From Symsagittifera roscoffensis (lineage: Eukaryota; Xenacoelomorpha; Acoela; Convolutidae): DNA of 64,000 bases. Below the pieces are notes generated by a model. That model worked only from the letters and a program-made list of their open reading frames with translations, made no database searches and had not been told where the DNA came from. The position numbers were made by a program, and so were the translations under genes. Below are positions 46,176 through 58,304 of the stretch, one piece after another. Numbering within the stretch: position 1 is the first letter of the stretch; each line of letters starts with the position of its first letter. The stretch is taken from positions 57,894,287 through 57,958,286 of the forward strand of contig NC_087067.1 in assembly GCF_963678635.1 (NCBI RefSeq), written 5' to 3'.

Positions 46176-47170
46176 TAATTTTTTGAAACTTTAAAAAAAA
46201 ACATTTCTCTTTTAGTCTTAAATGATAGATTAAAATACCCTCCATGACACTGTTTATTAATGAAACCAGCTCTTTTCTACTTCCTGATTGAGTTTTTTAA
46301 ATAAAAAAACTGTTTTTTGCTGTTTTTTGATGATTTTTTTTGTACCCATGTGTCAGATTTTCTGGCATATGGGAACAAGTCAGAGGGCTGTGCCTCTTGA
46401 GCCAGTTCTCTGACACACTTTATTTTTTTTTAATCTTCAGTTTAAGTGCTCAATGTGTGCGTCATTTTGCGCCTATTTCCCGTAATCTGGAATTTGGACC
46501 TACAAAATTAACATGGTAATTTTTTGAAACTTTTTTTTGAAACAAAAATTCTCTTTTAGTCTTAAATGATAGATCGAAATATCCTCCAAGACACTGTTTA
46601 TTAATGAGACCAGCTCTTTTCTACTTCCTGATTGAGTTTTACCCATGTGTCAGATTTTCTGGCATATGGGTACAGGTCAGAGGGCTGTGCCTCTTGAGCC
46701 AGCCCTCTGACACTTTATATATTTTTTTGATCTTCAGTTTAAGTGCTCAATGTGTCCGTCGTTTTGCGCCTTTTTCCAGTATTCAGGGGTCTAGACCTAC
46801 AAAGTTAACACTTGTAATTTTTTGAAACTTTAAAAAAAAAACATTTCTCTTTTAGTCTTAAATGATAGATTAAAATACCCTCCAAGACACTGTTTATTAA
46901 TGAAACCAGCTCTTTTCTACTTCCTGATTGAGTTTTTTAAATAAAAAAACTGTTTTTTGCTGTTTTTTGATGATTTTTTTTGTACCCATGTGTCAGATTT
47001 TCTGGCATATGGGTACAAGTCAGAGGGCTGTGCCTCTTGAGCCAGCCCTCTGACACACTTTTTTTTTTTAATCTTCAGTTTAAGTGCTCAATGTGTGCGT
47101 CATTTTGCGCCTATTTCCAGTATTCTGGGGTCTGGACCTACAAAGTTAACACTTGTAATTTTTTGAAACT
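46176..47170. repeat. Satellite sub-block with a truncated monomer
   Basis: Contains a monomer with ACAAAATTAACATGG and TTTTTTTTGAAACAAAAATTC (near 46500-46550), a variant otherwise found only beyond 50 kb. Another monomer joins TGATTGAGTTTT directly to ACCCATGTG at 46640/46641, losing about 50 bp: the whole T-tract block and the outer bases of the first dyad. Confidence 0.82.
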
Positions 47171-48950
47171 TTAAAAAAAAACTCTCTTTTAGTCTTAAAT
47201 GATAGATCGAAATATCCTCCAAGACACTGTTTATTAATGAGACCAGCTCTTTTCTACTTCCTGATTGAGTTTTTTAAATAAAAAAACTGTTTTTTGCTGT
47301 TTTTGATGATTTTTTTTGTACCCATGTGTCAGATTTTCTGGCATATGGGTACAGGTCAGAGGGCTGTGCCTCTTGAGCCAACCCTCTGACACCCTTTGTT
47401 TTTTTGATTTTCAGTTTAAGTGCTCAATGTGTGCGTCATTTTGCGCCTATTTCCAGTAATCTGGGGTCTGGACCTACAAAGTTAACACTTGTAATTTTTT
47501 GAAACCCTAAAAAAAATTTCTCTTTTAGTCTTAAATGATAGATCGAAATATCCTCCAAGACACTGTTTATTAATGAGACCAGCTCTTTTCTACTTCCTGA
47601 TTGAGTTTTTTAGATAAAAAAACTGTTTTTTGCTGTTTTTGATGATTTTTTTTGTACCCATGTGTCAGATTTTCTGGCATATGGGTACAGGTCAGAGGGC
47701 TGTGCCTCTTGAGCCAACCCTCTGACACCCTTTATTTTTTTGATTTTCAGTTTAAGTGCTCAATGTCTGCGTCATTTTGCGCCCATTTCCAATAATCTGG
47801 GGTCTGGACCTACAAAGTTAACGCTTGTAATTTTTCGAAACTTTTTTTTCAAAAAAAAAATTCTCTTTAAGTCTTAAATGATAGATCGAAATATCCTCCA
47901 AGACACTGTTTATTAATGAGACCAGCTCTTTTCTACTTCCTGATTGAGTTTTTTAGATAAAAAAACTGTTTTTTGCTGTTTTTGATGATTTTTTTTGTAC
48001 CCATGTGTCAGATTTTCTGGCATATGGGTACAGGTCAGAGGGATGTGCCTCTTGAGCCAACCCTCTGACACCCTTTGTTTTTTTGATTTTCAGTTTAAGT
48101 GCTCAATGTGTGCGTCATTTTGCGCCTATTTCCAGTAATCTGGGGTCTGGACCTACAAAGTTAGCACTTGTAATTTTTTGAAACCCTAAAAAATTCTCTT
48201 TTAGTCTTAAATGATAGATCGAAATATCCTCCAAGACACTGTTTATTAATGAGACCAGCTCTTTTCTACTTCCTGATTGAGTTTTTTAGATAAAAAAACT
48301 GTTTTTTGCTGTTTTTGATGATTTTTTTTGTACCCATGTGTCAGATTTTCTGGCATATGGGTACAGGTCAGAAGGCTGTGCCTCTTCAGCCAACCCTCTG
48401 ACACCCTTTATTTTTTTGATTTTCAGTTTAAGTGCTCAATGTCTGCGTCATTTTGCGCCCATTTCCAATAATCTGGGGTCTAGACCTACAAAGTTAACGC
48501 TTGTAATTTTTCGAAACTTTTTTTTCAAAATAAAAAATTCTCTTTAAGTCTTAAATGATAGATCGAAATATCCTCCAAGACACTGTTTATTAATGAGACC
48601 AGCTCTTTTCTACTTCCTGATTGAGTTTTTTAGATAAAAAACTGTTTTTTGCTGTTTTTGATGATTTTTTTTGTACCCATGTGTCAGATTTTCTGGCATA
48701 TGGGTACAGGTCAGAGGGCTGTGCCTCTTGAGCCAACCCTCTGACACCCTTTGTTTTTTTGATTTTCAGTTTAAGTGCTCAATGTGTGCGTCATTTTGCG
48801 CCTATTTCCAGTAATCTGGGGTCTGGACCTACAAAGTTAGCACTTGTAATTTTTTGAAACCCTAAAAAAAATTCTCTTTTAGTCTTAAATGATAGATCGA
48901 AATATCCTCCAAGACACTGTTTATTAATGAGACCAGCTCTTTTCTACTTC
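47170..48950. repeat. Dimeric block, ~675 bp, GAAACCCTAAAA variant
   Basis: Monomers near 47655 and 47998 recur near 48331 and 48671. Every second monomer has GAAACCCTAAAAAA in place of GAAACTTTAAAAAA (near 47501, 48180 and 48857); its partner has CAATGTCTGCGTC and TTTTTCGAAAC. GAGCCAACCC weakens the second dyad here. Confidence 0.82.
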
Positions 48951-51411
48951 CTGATTGATTTTTTTAACAAAGAAAACTGTTTTTTGCTGTTTTTTGATGA
49001 TTTTTTTTGTACCCGTGTGTCAGATTTTCTGGCATATGGGTACAAGTCAGAGGGCTGTGCCTCTTGAGCCAGCCCTCTGACACACTTTGTTTTTTTATTG
49101 ATCTTCAGTTTAAGAGCTCAATGTGTGCGTCATTTTGCGCCTATTTACAATAATCTGGGGTTTGGACCTACAAAGTTAACACTTGTAATTTTTTAAAACT
49201 TTTTTAAAAAAAAATCTCTTTTAGTCTTAAATGATAGATCGAAATATCCTCCAAGACACTGTTTATTAATGAGACCAGCTCTTTTCTAATTCCTGATTGA
49301 GTTTTTTAAATAAAAAAACTGTTTTTTGCTGTTTTTTGATGATTTTTTTTGTAACCATGTGTCAGATTCTCTGGCATATGGGTACAGGTCAGAGGGCTGT
49401 GCCTCTTGAGCCAGCCCTTTGACACCCTTTATTTTTTTTGATCTTCAGTTTAAGTGCTCAATGTGTGCGTCATTTTTGCCTATTTCCAGTATTCAGGGGT
49501 CTGGACCTACAAAGTTAACACTTGTAATTTTTTGAAACTTAAAAAAAAAAAATTTCTCTTTTAGTCTTAAATGATAGAACGAAATATCCTCCAAGACACT
49601 GTTTATTAATGAGACCAGCTCTTTTCTGCTTCCTGATTGAGTTTTTTAAATGGAAAAATTGTATTTTGCTGTTTTTGATGATTTTTTCATTGTACCCATG
49701 TGTCAGATTTTCTGGCATATGGGTACAGGTCAGAGGGCTGTGCCTCTTGAGCCAGCCCTCTGACACCCTTTATTTTTTTTTTTGATCTTCAGTTTAAGTG
49801 CTCAATGTGTGCGTCATTTTGCGCCCATTTCCAGTAATCTGGGATCTGGACCTACAAAGTTAACACTTGTAATTTTTTGAAAATTTTTTTTGAAAAAAAA
49901 AATTCTCTTTCAGTCTTAAATGATAGATCAAAATATCCTCCAATACACTGTTTGATAATAATACCAGCTCTTTTCTACTTCCTGATTGAATTTTTTTAAC
50001 AAAAAAACTGTTTTTTGCTGTTTTTTGATGATTTTTTTTGTACCCATGTGTCAGATTTTCTGGCATTTGGGTACAAGTCAGAGGGCTGTGCCTCTTCAGC
50101 CAGCCCTCTGACACACTTTATTTTTTTGATCTTCAGTTAAAGTGCTCAATGTGTGCGTCATTTTGCGCCTATTTCCCGTAATCTGGAATTTGGACCTACA
50201 AAATTAACATGGTAATTTTTTGAAACTTTTTTTTGAAACAAAAATTCTCTTTCAGTCTTAAACGATAGATCAAAATATCCTCCAAGACACTATTTATTAA
50301 TGAGACCAGCTCTTGTCTACTTCCTGATTGAATTTTTTTAACAAAGAAAACTGTTTTTTGCTGTTTTTGATGATTTTTTTTTGTACCCATGTGTCAGATT
50401 TTCTGGCATATGGGTACAGGTCAGAGGGCTGTGCCTCTTGAGCCAGCCCTCTGACACACTTTATTTTTTTGATCTTCAGTTAAAGTGCTCAATGTGTGCG
50501 TCATTTTGCGCCTATTTCCCGTAATCTGGAATTTGGACCTACAAAATTAACATGGTAATTTTTTGAAACTTTTTTTTGAAACAAAAATTCTCTTTCAGTC
50601 TTAAACGATAGATCAAAATATCCTCCAAGACACTATTTATTAATGAGACCAGCTCTTTTCTACTTCCTGATTGATTTTTTTAACAAAGAAAACTGTTTTT
50701 TGCTGTTTTTTGATGATTTTTTTTGTACCCGTGTGTCAGATTTTCTGGCATATGGGTACAAGTCAGAGGGCTGTGCCTCTTGAGCCAGCCCTCTGACACA
50801 CTTTGTTTTTTTATTGATCTTCAGTTTAAGAGCTCAATGTGTGCGTCATTTTGCGCCTATTTACAGTAATCTGGGGTTTGGACCTACAAAGTTAACACTT
50901 GTAATTTTTTGAAACTTAAAAAAAAAAAAAATTCTCTTTTAGTCTTAAATGATAGATCGAAATATCCTCCAAGACACTGTTTATTAATGAGACCAGCTCT
51001 TTTCTGCTTCCTGATTGAGTTTTTTAAATGGAAAAATTGTTTTTTGCTGTTTTTGATGATTTTTTCATTGTACCCATGTGTCAGATTTTCTGGCATATGG
51101 GTACAGGTCAGAGGGCTGTGCCTCTTGAGCCAGCCCTCTGACACCCTTTATTTTTTTTTTGATCTTCAGTTTAAGTGCTCAATGTGTGCGTCATTTTGCG
51201 CCCATTTCCAGTAATCTGGGATCTGGACCTACAAAGTTAACACTTGTAATTTTTTGAAACTTTGTTTTCAAAAAAAAAAATTCTCTTCAAGTCTTAAATG
51301 ATAGATCAAAATATCCTCCAATACACTGTTTGATAATAATACCAGCTCTTTTCTACTTCCTGATTGAATTTTTTTAACAAAGAAAACTGTTTTTTGCTGT
51401 TTTTGATGATT
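48951..51411. repeat. Higher-order repeat, 5 monomers, ~1716-1726 bp
   Basis: A monomer marked by GTACCCGTGTGTC and TTTTTTTATTGATC begins near 49012 and recurs near 50729 and 52455. The following monomer order differs between copies: the GTAACCATGTG monomer (near 49352 and 52794) is absent from the middle copy, which has another monomer instead. Copy three lies in the next block. Confidence 0.83.
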
Positions 51412-54400
51412 TTTTTTTGTACCCATGTGTCAGATTTTCTGGCATATGGGTACAGGTCAGAGGGCTGTGCCTCTTGAGCCAGCCCTCTGACACCCTTTAT
51501 TTTTTTTTTGATCTTCAGTTTAAGTGCTCAATGTGTGCGTCATTTTGCGCCCATTTCCAGTAATCTGGGATCTGGACCTACAAAGTTAACACTTGTAATT
51601 TTTGAAACTTTTTTTTGAAAAAAAAAATTCTCTTTCAGTCTTAAAGGATAGATCAAAATATCCTCCAATACACTGTTTGATAATAATACCAGCTCTTTTC
51701 TACTTCCTGATTGAATTTTTTTAACAAAAAAAACTGTTTTTTGCTGTTTTTTGATGATTTTTTTTGTACCCATGTGTCAGATTTTCTGGCATTTGGGTAC
51801 AAGTCAGAGGGCTGTGCCTCTTCAGCCAGCCCTCTGACACACTTTATTTTTTTGATCTTCAGTTAAAGTGCTCAATGTGTGCGTCATTTTGCGCCTATTT
51901 CCCGTAATCTGGAATTTGGACCTACAAAATTAACATGGTAATTTTTTGAAACTTTTTTTTGAAACAAAAATTCTCTTTCAGTCTTAAACGATAGATCAAA
52001 ATATCCTCCAAGACACTATTTATTAATGAGACCAGCTCTTGTCTACTTCCTGATTGAATTTTTTTAACAAAGAAAACTGTTTTTTGCTGTTTTTGATGAT
52101 TTTTTTTTGTACCCATGTGTCAGATTTTCTGGCATATGGGTACAGGTCAGAGGGCTGTGCCTCTTGAGCCAGCCCTCTGACACACTTTATTTTTTGATCT
52201 TCAGTTAAAGTGCTCAATGTGTGCGTCATTTTGCGCCTATTTCCCGTAATCTGGAATTTGGACCTACAAAATTAACATGGTAATTTTTTGAAACTTTTTT
52301 TTGAAACAAAAATTCTCTTTCAGTCTTAAACGATAGATCAAAATATCCTCCAAGACACTATCTATTAATGAGACCAGCTCTTTTCTACTTCCTGATTGAT
52401 TTTTTTAACAAAGAAAACTGTTTTTTGCTGTTTTTTGATGATTTTTTTTGTACCCGTGTGTCAGATTTTCTGGCATATGGGTACAAGTCAGAGGGCTGTG
52501 CCTCTTGAGCCAGCCCTCTGACACACTTTGTTTTTTTATTGATCTTCAGTTTAAGAGCTCAATGTGTGCGTCATTTTGCGCCTATTTACAGTAATCTGGG
52601 GTTTGGACCTACAAAGTTAACACTTGTAATTTTTTAAAACTTTTTTAAAAAAAAATCTCTTTTAGTCTTAAATGATAGATCGAAATATCCTCCAAGACAC
52701 TGTTTATTAATGAGACCAGCTCTTTTCTAATTCCTGATTGAGTTTTTTAAATAAAAAAACTGTTTTTTGCTATTTTTTGATGATTTTTTTTGTAACCATG
52801 TGTCAGATTCTCTGGCATATGGGTACAGGTCAGAGGGCTGTGCCTCTTGAGCCAGCCCTTTGACACCCTTTATTTTTTTTGATCTTCAGTTTAAGTGCTC
52901 AATGTGTGCGTCATTTTTGCCTATTTCCAGTATTCAGGGGTCTGGACCTACAAAGTTAACACTTGTAATTTTTTGAAACTTAAAAAAAAAGAAATTTCTC
53001 TTTTAGTCTTAAATGATAGATCGAAATATCCTCCAAGACACTGTTTATTAATGAGACTAGCTCTTTTCTGCTTCCTGATTGAGTTTTTTAAATGGAAAAA
53101 TTGTTTTTTGCTGTTTTTGATGATTTTTTCATTGTACCCATGTGTCAGATTTTCTGGCATATGGGTACAGGTCAGAGGGCTGTGCCTCTTGAGCCAGCCC
53201 TCTGACACCCTTTATTTTTTTTTGATCTTCAGTTTAAGTGCTCAATGTGTGCGTCATTTTGCGCCCATTTCCAGTAATCTGGGATCTGGACCTACAAAGT
53301 TAACACTTGTAATTTTTTGAAACTTTTTTTTGAAAAAAAAAATTCTCTTTCAGTCTTAAATGATAGATCAAAATATCCTCCAATACACTGTTTGATAATA
53401 ATACCAGCTCTTTTCTACTTCCTGATTGAATTTTTTTAACAAAAAAAACTGTTTTTTGCTGTTTTTTGATGATTTTTTTTGTACCCATGTGTCAGATTTT
53501 CTGGCATTTGGGTACAAGTCAGAGGGCTGTGCCTCTTCAGCCAGCCCTCTGACACACTTTATTTTTTTGATCTTCAGTTAAAGTGCTCAATGTGTGCGTC
53601 ATTTTGCGCCTATTTCCCGTAATCTGGAATTTGGACCTACAAAATTAACATGGTAAATTTTTGAAACTTTTTTTTGAAACAAAAATTCTCTTTCAGTCTT
53701 AAACGATAGATCAAAATATCCTCCAAGACACTATTTATTAATGAGACCAGCTCTTGTCTACTTCCTGATTGAATTTTTTTAACAAAGAAAACTGTTTTTT
53801 GCTGTTTTTGATGATTTTTTTTTGTACCCATGTGTCAGATTTTCTGGCATATGGGTACAGGTCAGAGGGCTGTGCCTCTTGAGCCAGCCCTCTGACACCC
53901 TTTATTTTTTTTTGATCTTCAGTTAAAGTGCTCAATGTGTGCGTCATTTTGCGCCTATTTCCAGTAATCTGGGGTCTGGACCTACAAAGTTAACACTTGT
54001 AATTTTTTGAAACTTTGTTTTCAAAAAAAAAAATTCTCTTCAAGTCTTAAATGATAGATCAAGATATCCTCCAATACACTGTTTAATAATAAGACCAGCT
54101 CTTTTCTACTTCCTGATATAATTTTTTTAACAAAGAAAACTGTTTTTTGCAGTTTTTTGATGATTTTTTTTGTACCCATGTGTCAGATTTTCTGGCATTT
54201 GGGCACAGGTCAGAGGGCTCTGCCTCTTGAGCCAGCCCTCTGACACACTTTATTTTTTTGATCTTCAGTTAAAGTGCTCAATGTGTGCGTCATTTTGCAC
54301 TTATTTCCAGTAATCTGGAGTTTGGACCTACAAAGTTAACATTGTAATTTTTTGAAACTTTTATTTGAAAAAAAAATTCTGTTTAAGTCTTAAATGATAG

Positions 54401-57400
54401 ATCAAAATATCCTCCAAGACACTGTTTAATAATAAGACCAGCTCTTGTCTACTTCCTGATTGAATTTTTTTAACAAAGAAAACTGTTTTTTGCTGTTTTT
54501 TGATGATTTTTTTTGTACCCATGTGTCAGATTTTCTGGCATATGGGTACAGGTCAGAGGGCTGTGCCTCTTGAGTCAGCCCTCTAACACCCTTTATTTTT
54601 TTGATCTTCAGTTTAAGTGGACAATGTGTGCGTCATTTTGCGCCTATTTTCAGTAAACTGGGGTCTGGACCTACAAAGTTAACATTTGTAATTTTTTGAA
54701 ACTTTTTTTTGAAAAAAAAAATTTCTCTTTCAGTCTTAAATGATAGATCAAAATATCCTCCAATACACTGTTTACTAATAAGACCAGCTCTTGTCTACTT
54801 GCTGATTGATTTTTTTAAATAAAAGAACTGTTTTTTGCTGTTTTTTGATGATTTTTTTTGTACCCATGTGTCAGATTTTCTGGCATATGGGTACAGGTCA
54901 GAGGGCTGTGCCTCTTGAGCCGGCCCTCTAACACCCTTTATTTTTTTGATTATCAGTTTAAGTGGTCAATGTGTGCGTCATTTTGCGCCTATTTTCAGTA
55001 AACTGGGGTCTGGCCTACAAAGTTAACACTTGTAATTTTTTGAAACTTTTTTTTGAAAAAAAAAATTCTCTTTTAGTCTTAAATGATAGATCGAAATATC
55101 CTCCAAGACACTGTTTATTAATGAGACCAGCTCTTTTCTACTTCCTCATTGAGTTTTTTAAATAAAAGAACTGTTTTTTGCTGTTTTTTGATGATTTTTT
55201 TTGTACCCATGTGTCAGATTTTCTGGCATATGGGTACAGGTCAGAGGGCTGTGCCTCTTGAGCCAGCCCTCTAACACCCTTTATTTTTTGATCTTCAGTT
55301 TAAGTGGTCAATGTGTGCGTCATTTTGCGCCTATTTTCAGTAAACTGGGGTCTGGACCTACAAAGTTAACACTTGTAATTTTTTGAAACTTTTTTTGAAA
55401 AAAAAATCTCTTTCAGTCTTAAATGATAGATCGAAATATCCTCCAAGACACTGTTTATTAATGAGACCAGCTCTTTTCGACTTCCTGATTGAGTTTTTTA
55501 AATAAAGAACTGTTTTTTGCTGTTTTTTGATGATTTTTTTTGTACCCATGTGTCAGATTTTCTGGCATATGGGTACAGGTCAGAGGGCTGTGCCTCTTGA
55601 GCCAGCCCTCTGACACCCTTTATTTTTTTTGTTCTTCAGTTAAAGTGCTCAATGTGTGCGTCATTTTGCGCCTATTTCCAGTAATCTGGAGTTTGTACCT
55701 ACAAAGTTAACACTTGTAATTTTTTGAAACTTTTTTCTCAAAAAAAAATTTCTCTTTAAGTCTTAAATGATAGATCAAAATATCCTCCAATACACTGTTT
55801 ACTAATAAGACCAGCTCTTGTCTACTTCCTGATTGATTTTTTTAAGTAAAAGAACTGTTTTTTGCTGTTTTTTGATGATTTTTTTTGTACCCATGTGTCA
55901 GATTTTCTGGCATATGGGTACAGGTCAGAGGGCTGTGCCTCTTGAGCCAGCCCTCTGACACCCTTTCTTTTTTTTGATCTTCAGTTAAAGTGCTCAATGT
56001 GTGCGTCAATTTGCGCCTATTTCCAGTAATCTGGAGTTTGGACCTACAAAGTTAACACTTGTAATTTTTTGAAACGTTTTTTTCAAAAAAAAAATTCTCC
56101 TCAAGTCTTAAATGATAGATCAAAATATCCTCCAATACACTGTTTACCTATAAGACCAGCTCTTGTCTACTTCCTGATTGATTTTTTTTAACAAAGAAAA
56201 CTGTTTTTTTGCTGTTTTTGATGATTTTTTTTGCACCCATGTGTCAGATTTTCTCGCATATGGGTACAGGTCAGAGGGCTGTGCCTCTTGAGCCAGCCCT
56301 CTAACACCCTTTATTTTCTTGATCTTCAGTTTTAGTGGTCAATAAGTGCGTCATTTTGCGCCTATTTTCAGTAAACTGGGGTCTGGACCTACAAAGTTAA
56401 CACTTGTAATTTTTTGAAACTTTTTTTTGAAAAAAAAATTCTCTTTCAGTCTTGAATGATAGATCGAAATATCCTCCAAGACACTGTTTATTAATGAGAC
56501 CAGCTCTTTTCTACTTCCTGATTGAGTTTTTTGAATAAAAGAACTGTTTTTTGCTGTTTTTTGATGATTTTTTTTGTACCCATGTGTCAGATTTTCTGGC
56601 ATATGGGTTCAGGTCAGAGGTCTGTGCCTCTTGAGCCAGCCCTCTGACACCCTTTATTTTTTTTGATCTTCAGTTAAAGTGCTCAATGTGTGCGTCATTT
56701 CGCGCCTATTTCCAGTAATCTGGAGTTTGGACCTACAAAGTTAACACTTGTAATTTTTTGAAACTTTTTTCTCAAAAAAAATTTCTCTTTAAGTCTTAAA
56801 TGATAGATCAAAATATCCTCCAAGACACTGTTTAATAATAAGACCAGCTCTTGTCTACTTCCTGATTTTTTTTTTTTTTTAACAAAGAAAACTGTTTTTT
56901 TTTTGCTGTTTTTGATGATTTTTTTTTGTACCCATGTGTCAGATTTTTTGGCATATGGGTACAGGTCAGAGGGCTGTGCCTCTTGAGCCAGCCCTCTGAC
57001 ACCCTTTATTTTTTTTGATCTTCAGTTAAAGTGCTCAATGGGTGCGTCATTTTGCGCCTATTTCCAGTAATCTGGGGTCTGGACCTACAAAGTTAACACT
57101 TGTAATTTTTTGAAACTTTTTTTGAAAAAAAAAATTCTCTTTCAGTCTTAAATGATAGATCGAAATATCCTCCAAGACACTGTTTATTAATGAGACCAGC
57201 TCTTTTCTACTTCCTGATTGAGTTTTTTAAATGAAAGAACTGTTTTTTGCTGTTTTTTGATGATTTTTTTTTGTACCCATGTGTCAGATTTTCTGGCATA
57301 TGGGTTCAGGTCAGGGGGCTGTGCCTCTTGAGCCAGCCCTCTGACACCCTTTATTTTTTTTGATCTTCAGTTAAAGTGCTCAATGTGTGCGTCATTTTGC

Positions 57401-58304
57401 GCCTATTTCCAGTAATCTGGAGTTTGGACCTACAAAGTTAACACTTGTAATTTTTTGAAACTTTTTTCTCAAAAAAAAATTTCTCTTTAAGTCTTAAATG
57501 ATAGATCAAAATATCCTCCAAGACACTGTTTAATAATAAGACCAGCTCTTGTCTACTTCCTGATTGATTTTTTTTAACAAAGAAAACTGTTTTTTTGCTG
57601 TTTTTGATGATTTTTTTTGTACCCATGTGTCAGATTTTTTGGCATATGGGTACAGGTCAGAGGGCTGTGCCTCTTGAGCCAGCCCTCTGACACCCTTTAT
57701 TTTTTTTGATCTTCAGTTAAAGTGCTCAATGGGTGCGTCATTTTGCGCCTATTTCCAGTAATCTGGGGTCTGGACCTACAAAGTTAACACTTGTAATTTT
57801 TTGAAACTTTTTTTTGAAAAAAAAAATTCTCTTTCAGTCTTAAATGATAGATCGAAATATCCTCCAAGACACTGTTTTTTAATGAGACCAGCTCTTTTCT
57901 ACTTCCTGATTGAGTTTTTTAAATGAAAGAACTGTTTTTTGCTGTTTTTTGATGATTTTTTTTTGTACCCATGTGTCAGATTTTCTGGCATATGGGTTCA
58001 GGTCAGGGGGCTGTGCCTCTTGAGCCAGCCCTCTGACACCCTTTATTTTTTTTTGATCTTCAGTTAAAGTGCTCAATGTGTGCGTCATTTTGCGCCTATT
58101 TCCAGTAATCTGGAGTTTGGACCTACAAAGTTAACACTTGTAATTTTTTGAAACTTTTTTCTCAAAAAAAAATTTCTCTTTAAGTCTTAAATGATAGATC
58201 AAAATATCCTCCAAGACACTGTTTAATAATAAGACCAGCTCTTGTCTACTTCCTGATTGATTTTTTTTAACAAAGAAAACTGTTTTTTTGCTGTTTTTGA
58301 TGAT
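51412..58304. repeat. 6,893-bp satellite segment, first copy
   Basis: A run of 20 monomers that is repeated immediately downstream. Monomer landmarks at 51540, 51922, 52895, 53637, 54962, 55201 and 56351 all recur exactly 6,893 bp later. Within it the last part (about 56900-58300) holds a 693-bp dimer duplication marked by GGGTTCAGGTCAGGGGG at 57303 and 57996. The left edge is placed where T-run lengths begin to differ. Confidence 0.9.
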
